Shown piece after piece: positions 43,214-46,157 of a stretch of 46,157 nt of DNA (position 1 is its first letter; every line of letters begins with the position of its first letter). Below the pieces are notes generated by a model. It saw only the letters and a program-made list of their open reading frames with translations, ran no database searches and had not been told where the DNA came from. The stretch is from Vagococcus vulneris (GTDB lineage Bacteria > Bacillota > Bacilli > Lactobacillales > Vagococcaceae), in assembly GCF_003950515.1 (NCBI RefSeq), contig NZ_NGJS01000017.1, positions 1 to 46,157 of the forward strand. Direction: 5' to 3'. Made by a program: the position numbers and the translations under genes.

Positions 43214-43723
43214 TTAGAATGGTAAATCATCATCCGAAATATCAATCTGCTGTGATGAATTTCCGAAAGGATCACTATCACGATCAAAATTCGGCATGTC
43301 ATTTTTACCTGAAAATGAAGGTTGTCCAAATGATTGATTATTTTGGTTTTGAGAAAAATTGTTATTATTATAATCTCCTGAGTTTTGTCTTTGTTCAGAC
43401 GTACCCTTTGATTCTAATAATTGGAAATTTTCACATACTACTTCTGTCACATAAACACGTTGACCTTGTTGATTTTCATAATTTCTTGTTTGAACACGAC
43501 CGACTATACCTAGCAATGTGCCCTTACGAGCATAATTGGCTAAAGTTTCAGCTGGTTTTCTCCAAATCACACAATTAATAAAATCAGCTTCACGTTCGCC
43601 ACTTTGATTTTTAAAGTTGCGATTAACAGCTAATGTAAATGATGCAACAGCTGATCCATTTGACGTAAAACGTAAATCAGGATCTTTAGTAAGTCTTCCG
43701 ACCAATACCACATTATTAATCAT
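43214..43723 (-). CDS. ssb: Single-stranded DNA-binding protein
   Basis: The 169-residue protein has an OB-fold ([54 protein letters not shown]; residues 1-105), a Gln/Asn/Ser-rich flexible tail, and the acidic tip DISDDDLPF that docks repair and replication partners. The start at 43723 has GGGAG eight bases upstream; upstream in-frame ATGs (43741, 43738) lie before that site. It is between rpsF and rpsR, the usual order. Confidence 0.98.
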   Translation of the reverse strand: MINNVVLVGRLTKDPDLRFTSNGSAVASFTLAVNRNFKNQSGEREADFINCVIWRKPAETLANYARKGTLLGIVGRVQTRNYENQQGQRVYVTEVVCENFQLLESKGTSEQRQNSGDYNNNNFSQNQNNQSFGQPSFSGKNDMPNFDRDSDPFGNSSQQIDISDDDLPF

Positions 43724-43748
43724 TTGCACATCTCCCATCATAAATTAA

Positions 43749-43764
43749 TGTTTCACGTGAAACA
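43749..43764. promoter_or_regulatory. parS centromere site for ParB/Spo0J
   Basis: TGTTTCACGTGAAACA is a perfect 16-bp palindrome identical to the recalled Firmicutes parS consensus (TGTTNCACGTGAAACA). It lies between rpsF and ssb, in the near-origin block where parS sites cluster. ParB would load here and recruit SMC for chromosome segregation. Confidence 0.93.
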
Positions 43765-43766
43765 TT

Positions 43767-44066
43767 TTATTTTTCTTCTTTAACGATCATATGACGTAAA
43801 ATATCGCCATTGATTTTAGCTAAACGGTCAAATTCATTAAGTGCGTCAGCATTTGTAGAAGAAACTTTTACGATATGGTAGATGCCTTCATGGAAATCTT
43901 TAATTTCATAAGCTAAACGACGTTTTTCCCATTGTTTAGACTCTAAAACTTCAGCTCCATTATCTTTTAAGATAGCATCAAAACGAGCTACAAGAGCACC
44001 TTTTGCTTCTTCTTCAATGTTAGGACGAATAATATACATGATTTCGTAATTTACTGCCTGATTCAT
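43767..44066 (-). CDS. rpsF: 30S ribosomal protein S6
   Basis: The 99-residue protein has [20 protein letters not shown] (near 6-25), [27 protein letters not shown] (near 42-68) and [17 protein letters not shown] at the end. It pairs with S18 in the small-subunit platform. AAGGAGG lies before the ATG. It is the first gene of the operon, preceded by a strong promoter and a structured leader. Confidence 0.98.
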   Translation of the reverse strand: MNQAVNYEIMYIIRPNIEEEAKGALVARFDAILKDNGAEVLESKQWEKRRLAYEIKDFHEGIYHIVKVSSTNADALNEFDRLAKINGDILRHMIVKEEK

Positions 44067-44093
44067 TGATTTTCACCTCCTTATGGACTTAAG

Positions 44094-44179
44094 GTTCCTA
44101 AGAAACTAGGAACAAGGAGAGTAAACTTGTCCGTCTACTCACATTAGAACATTATACAGTTTTTGTTATACTAACGCAA
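44094..44179 (-). promoter_or_regulatory. rpsF promoter and leader hairpins
   Basis: TTGCGT (44179-44174), 17 bp, TATAAT (44156-44151) form a strong minus-strand promoter. The roughly 80-nt leader contains GTTCCTA/TAGGAAC (44113-44107 with 44100-44094, 7 bp). An overlapping alternative hairpin pairs GGACAAG with CTTGTTCC (about 44132-44109). Firmicutes rpsF leaders can bind the S6:S18 complex; a CCG-type motif is not certain here. Confidence 0.55.
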
Positions 44180-44256
44180 TAGCTATTTACATTTTTTTAA
44201 ATCATTTGCCAACTATTTAAAATATACGCTATTCACTTGTTTATATTTAAAAAGGT

Positions 44257-44510
44257 AAAAAAATAGCCTAGTAATCATTGCGTTAACACTGAACGAGGTT
44301 TCTCATCATTAAACGTCCAGGTCATTGTTAACTGATTACTAGGTCTTTTTACGTAAGGAATACGGCACATCCCCACTCTCCTTCATTAAAAAATCTTTCC
44401 CTGCATTAGTACGCTCCTACTTCGTGCATACATCCATAAGTATCTTGTCGTAGCCTCCTATTAAAGCAATCTATATCAAATATCTTATGGGGGATCTCTA
44501 TCCCTTACAC
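44257..44510 (-). ncRNA. Predicted independent ~250-nt transcript, possibly a dual-function small RNA
   Basis: An extended -10 at 44524-44516 and a strong terminator (11-bp stem CCTAGTAATCA 44267-44277 with its complement 44333-44343, extended by a 7-bp inner stem, then seven T on the minus strand) define a unit of about 250 nt. Inside are a GGGAT/ATCCC hairpin near the 5' end, a perfect CCATAAG/CTTATGG stem, and three G-rich patches of ribosome-site type (AGGAGG, TAGGAG, AAGGAG). It does not match 6S, tmRNA, SRP or RNase P RNA as recalled. It carries a 31-codon ORF near the 3' end. Confidence 0.6.
44275..44370 (-). CDS. 31-residue small ORF inside the predicted small RNA
   Basis: ATG at 44370-44368 opens a 31-codon frame ending TGA at 44277-44275. 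The peptide begins MCRIPYVKRPSN, contains MTWTFNDEK and ends PRSVLTQ. AAGGAGAG lies five bases before the ATG, a nearly ideal ribosome site. Much of the frame lies inside the terminator hairpin, which would limit sequence freedom. No family is recognised. Two shorter ORFs upstream (six codons each; MQGKIF has AGGAG seven bases before) may be leader peptides. Coding is plausible but unproven. Confidence 0.45.
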   Translation of the reverse strand: MCRIPYVKRPSNQLTMTWTFNDEKPRSVLTQ

Positions 44511-44515
44511 TTCGT

Positions 44516-44554
44516 ATTATAGCATATTTACACTATTTAAGAAAGCGTTTTCTT
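44516..44554 (-). promoter_or_regulatory. Promoter of the small transcript with cre-like palindrome on the -35
   Basis: TGCTATAAT (44524-44516) is a perfect extended -10. AAGAAAGCGTTTTCTT (44539-44554) is palindromic apart from its centre and differs from the cre consensus at two bases. It covers the weak -35 position (44544-44539), where bound CcpA would block polymerase. Confidence 0.6.
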
Positions 44555-44566
44555 TAATATTTATTT

Positions 44567-44664
44567 AAGCAATCAAAATAAAAAATACTGTCCTTTTGAG
44601 TCGCTTCTTCAGAAAACATCTTTTGATGAACTTAGTTTGACTGGAAGTATTTTATAGATTGCTT
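44567..44664. repeat. Long imperfect inverted repeat
   Basis: AAGCAATC (44567-44574) and AAAATACT (44582-44589) pair with AGTATTTT (44646-44653) and GATTGCTT (44657-44664), enclosing about 56 nt. No transposase or terminator tail is attached. A 21-codon minus-strand ORF (44554-44619) within it lacks a good ribosome site. Confidence 0.45.
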
Positions 44665-45027
44665 CTTATTTTGTCTTATTGATAGTCATCAAATCACGTG
44701 GTAAACACTAGATCATTAAACTAATTTTTATTCCTGGTCATGTATTAAATGTCCATTGACTATTTAAATTAATCAAACATCCTGACTATTTCTTAACATC
44801 ATTCCCGAGTTGATTGCTGTAACCCTTATTTTTCACTCTAACTCTGATTATCTATCAGTATACTATAGCCATCCCTTATGCATATTTCTAGTAATACGTA
44901 TTAAAGAATAAAACGACCTATTAGGCACTCTTAAGCAATCCTAGGAGACTTTTAATAGTTATCAGTTCAATATGTTCTAACAAAGTGGTACTATAAAACT
45001 GTAGATATTAATAGGAGGTTTTATATT
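44665..45027. other. A+T-rich non-coding stretch before the DUF308 gene
   Basis: No ORF of usable size, no RNA gene and no terminator is recognised in about 360 bp. A possible -10 (TATAAA, about 44992-44997) and AGGAGG at 45013-45018 serve the next gene. The rest may be gene decay. Confidence 0.5.
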
Positions 45028-45564
45028 ATGACTAGTCAATCGAAATCTTTCAACTGGCTCAGTTTACTAGTTGGTATCTTATTCATTGCGACAGCCATTA
45101 TGTCGTTTAAAGATCCAACTGGAAGTCTTGCCAGTATCACCATTTTTATAGGTATTATTGCTTTAATTAAGGGGATATCAGATATTACAATTCGCAACAA
45201 ATTGAAAAAATATACCGGAAAAACACCTAACGTTTTACTTGTTGTTGGGATTTTAGATATCGTCTTTGGGATTATCCTTTTAACAAATGTTACAGTTGGG
45301 ATGATTGCTTTACCTTTTATTTTCGCGATTTGGTTTATTGTTGATTCTATCAGTGGGTTATTTTCTTTAGACATTGCTAAAAGTGTCAGCACTGCCTACT
45401 ACTGGCTTTGTTTGATTCTTAACATCGTCGGAATCTTCTTAGGTATCTCATTATTCTTTGATCCCATCGCTTCTGCTTTGACGCTAAGTTTTATTGTTGG
45501 ATTTTACTTAATGTTGATTGGGATTGTATATATTGTCCATGCCTTTACAAATGATAGTTATTAG
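45028..45564 (+). CDS. DUF308/HdeD-family membrane protein
   Basis: The 178-residue protein has six membrane helices in three repeated pairs (about 10-28, 35-52, 66-84, 89-108, 122-142, 148-170). It includes the family-like DPTGSLASITIFIGIIALI (near 30) and FFDPIASALTLSFIVGFYLM (near 145), the internal DP.....L repeat of DUF308. HdeD in Escherichia coli is linked to acid resistance; in Firmicutes the role is unknown. AGGAGG stands before the ATG. It is a single gene ended by a hairpin about 135 bp downstream. Confidence 0.88.
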   Translation: MTSQSKSFNWLSLLVGILFIATAIMSFKDPTGSLASITIFIGIIALIKGISDITIRNKLKKYTGKTPNVLLVVGILDIVFGIILLTNVTVGMIALPFIFAIWFIVDSISGLFSLDIAKSVSTAYYWLCLILNIVGIFLGISLFFDPIASALTLSFIVGFYLMLIGIVYIVHAFTNDSY

Positions 45565-45698
45565 TGGCCCTCCAACAAAAATCTATACTTAAAAAACTGC
45601 TAAAACAAATTTATAGGATGAGTGTTTACTGTATCTTAATTTTCCTCATCTTTCTAATTCTACGTCTAATAGTGTAAAACAGACAGATAAGTTTATTT

Positions 45699-45735
45699 AA
45701 GCAATAAAAGCCTGTTGGTTTTATTGCTTATTTGT
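45699..45735. terminator. Hairpin terminator downstream of the DUF308 gene
   Basis: AAGCAATAAAA (45699-45709) pairs perfectly with TTTTATTGCTT (45719-45729) over a 9-nt loop, followed by ATTTGTTTG. Confidence 0.7.
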
Positions 45736-45772
45736 TTGTGTTTAAAGTTAAGTATATTCTATATTTGTAGTT

Positions 45773-45871
45773 TTAAAAGCTCTCATATTCGTAAACTAAT
45801 TGTTTAATTGGTGTAATATCATTAAGCGAATCGGAAACTAACTCATTATTCAATAATACACCGACAACGAT
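45773..45871 (-). pseudogene. Possible gene remnant
   Basis: An open stretch of 32 codons on the minus strand (IVVGVLLNNELVSDSLND, then ITPIKQLVYEYESF and stop) has protein-like composition. It has no start, and an in-frame stop lies two codons before it. It could be the eroded C-terminus of a lost gene or chance. The rest of 45565-46036 shows nothing except the terminator. Confidence 0.2.
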
Positions 45872-46036
45872 AATCTATCTATGTATGTCAATCATCTAAA
45901 ATTTTTCAAGAGAATCTTCTAAATTTTCTGTTGTATTTTAAATTAATTATTCACAACCCTTCCATTCTAAAGTTGCGTTTTGTCACTTTAATTTTACCTA
46001 AAAAATTTATTTACTTCATTTTTTGCAAAAAATCAA

Positions 46037-46157
46037 AACCTCCAGTGTGAACTGGAGGTTTGTTCTTCGGCTGAAAGCCTCTATTGCCGGCCTGAGCCTA
46101 AAAGGCTCACTGAAAAAGTCTCCCTTATGCACCACATTCACTCGCTGATCCTAAAAG
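46037..46157. mobile_element. Probable end of an IS200/IS605-type element (runs off window)
   Basis: A run of short hairpins is typical of these subterminal ends: AACCTCCAGT/ACTGGAGGTT (46037-46060, perfect 10-bp stem, 4-nt loop), GGCT/AGCC (46069-46079) and GAGCC/GGCTC (46094-46108). On the minus strand the first hairpin is followed by a T-rich tail. A short minus-strand open frame from the edge reads LLGSASECGA then stop, which could be the end of a TnpB-like protein. Family is an inference from layout and recalled look-alikes. Confidence 0.45.

Noticed and set aside
43117-43578. 153-residue plus-strand frame antisense to rpsR and ssb
   Set aside because: It is a shadow of two clear ribosomal/replication genes.
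44257-44510. 6S RNA, tmRNA, SRP RNA or RNase P RNA
   Set aside because: No tag-peptide frame, no SRP GNRA/GGAA domain, no RNase P core, and the fold lacks the long rod with central bulge of 6S as far as can be judged by eye.
44693-44715. Second parS site around CACGTG
   Set aside because: Only the central six bases and part of one arm match; the other half does not.
45036-45392. 118-residue minus-strand frame antisense to the DUF308 gene
   Set aside because: The plus-strand frame has AGGAGG, six helices and a known family; the antisense has no start signal.

Overview
The window reads as chromosome of a low-G+C member of the Lactobacillales, most likely an Enterococcaceae/Vagococcus-type organism (inference). 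The reasons are A+T-rich codon use, an S_MK-box (SAM-III) leader on metK, a D-Asp/D-Asn peptidoglycan cross-bridge operon, Gram-positive lipoproteins and sortases, and the near-origin block rpsF-ssb-rpsR-rplI-dnaB-purA carrying a perfect ParB site (parS). No rRNA, tRNA, CRISPR array or prophage is visible. The left edge is the end of an IS3-family element, and the right edge looks like the end of an IS200/IS605-type element.

Layout. 1-129: IS3 end. 162-1545: metK with its SAM riboswitch. 1545-2297: unknown membrane protein. 2383-6217 (minus): asnB-like amidotransferase, ATP-grasp ligase and Asp racemase, a probable D-aspartate cross-bridge operon. 6491-8719: polyprenyl glycosyltransferase and secreted GH3 enzyme. 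8752-9306: FMN reductase. 9475-13887: two tandem copies of a three-gene cassette (small anchored surface protein, class D-like sortase, four-TM membrane protein). 13956-19067: tag, small lipoprotein, a His/Arg/Cys-rich secreted peptide divergent from a two-component system, small membrane proteins and a YozG-type regulator. 19138-30036 (minus): LacI regulator, pdp, cdd, bmpA, nupOPQ, deoB, punA and deoD, a nucleoside uptake and phosphorolysis locus. 30154-36787: flavin-based extracellular electron transfer (EET) locus with dmkA-apbE-pplA on minus and ndh2, eetB-dmkB on plus. 36950-44066: ABC-F ATPase, degV, purA, dnaB, rplI, rpsR, ssb, rpsF. 44067-45027: long non-coding stretch with an apparent independent small transcript. 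45028-45564: DUF308 membrane protein.

How the parts work together. The EET genes make a demethylmenaquinone-type quinone (DmkA/DmkB), reduce it with a membrane-fused NADH dehydrogenase, and load FMN (ApbE) onto a one-domain lipoprotein (PplA). No EetA is present, and the pplA promoter carries a good catabolite-repression (cre) box. The nucleoside locus imports nucleosides, cleaves them by phosphorolysis and interconverts pentose phosphates; two LacI-type operators precede pdp. deoC is not in the window.

Most unusual items: (1) the duplicated substrate-sortase-membrane cassette, whose substrates share a non-LPxTG motif PVVKATG[GA]NY and whose promoters each carry a palindrome over the -10; (2) an approximately 250-nt independent transcript at 44257-44510 with an extended -10, a cre-like palindrome over its -35, a strong terminator and a well-placed 31-codon ORF; (3) an EET locus without eetA; (4) a small His/Arg/Cys-rich exported protein beside a His/Met-rich sensor kinase. 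All function calls are from reading the sequence and recalled family knowledge; no database search was run.
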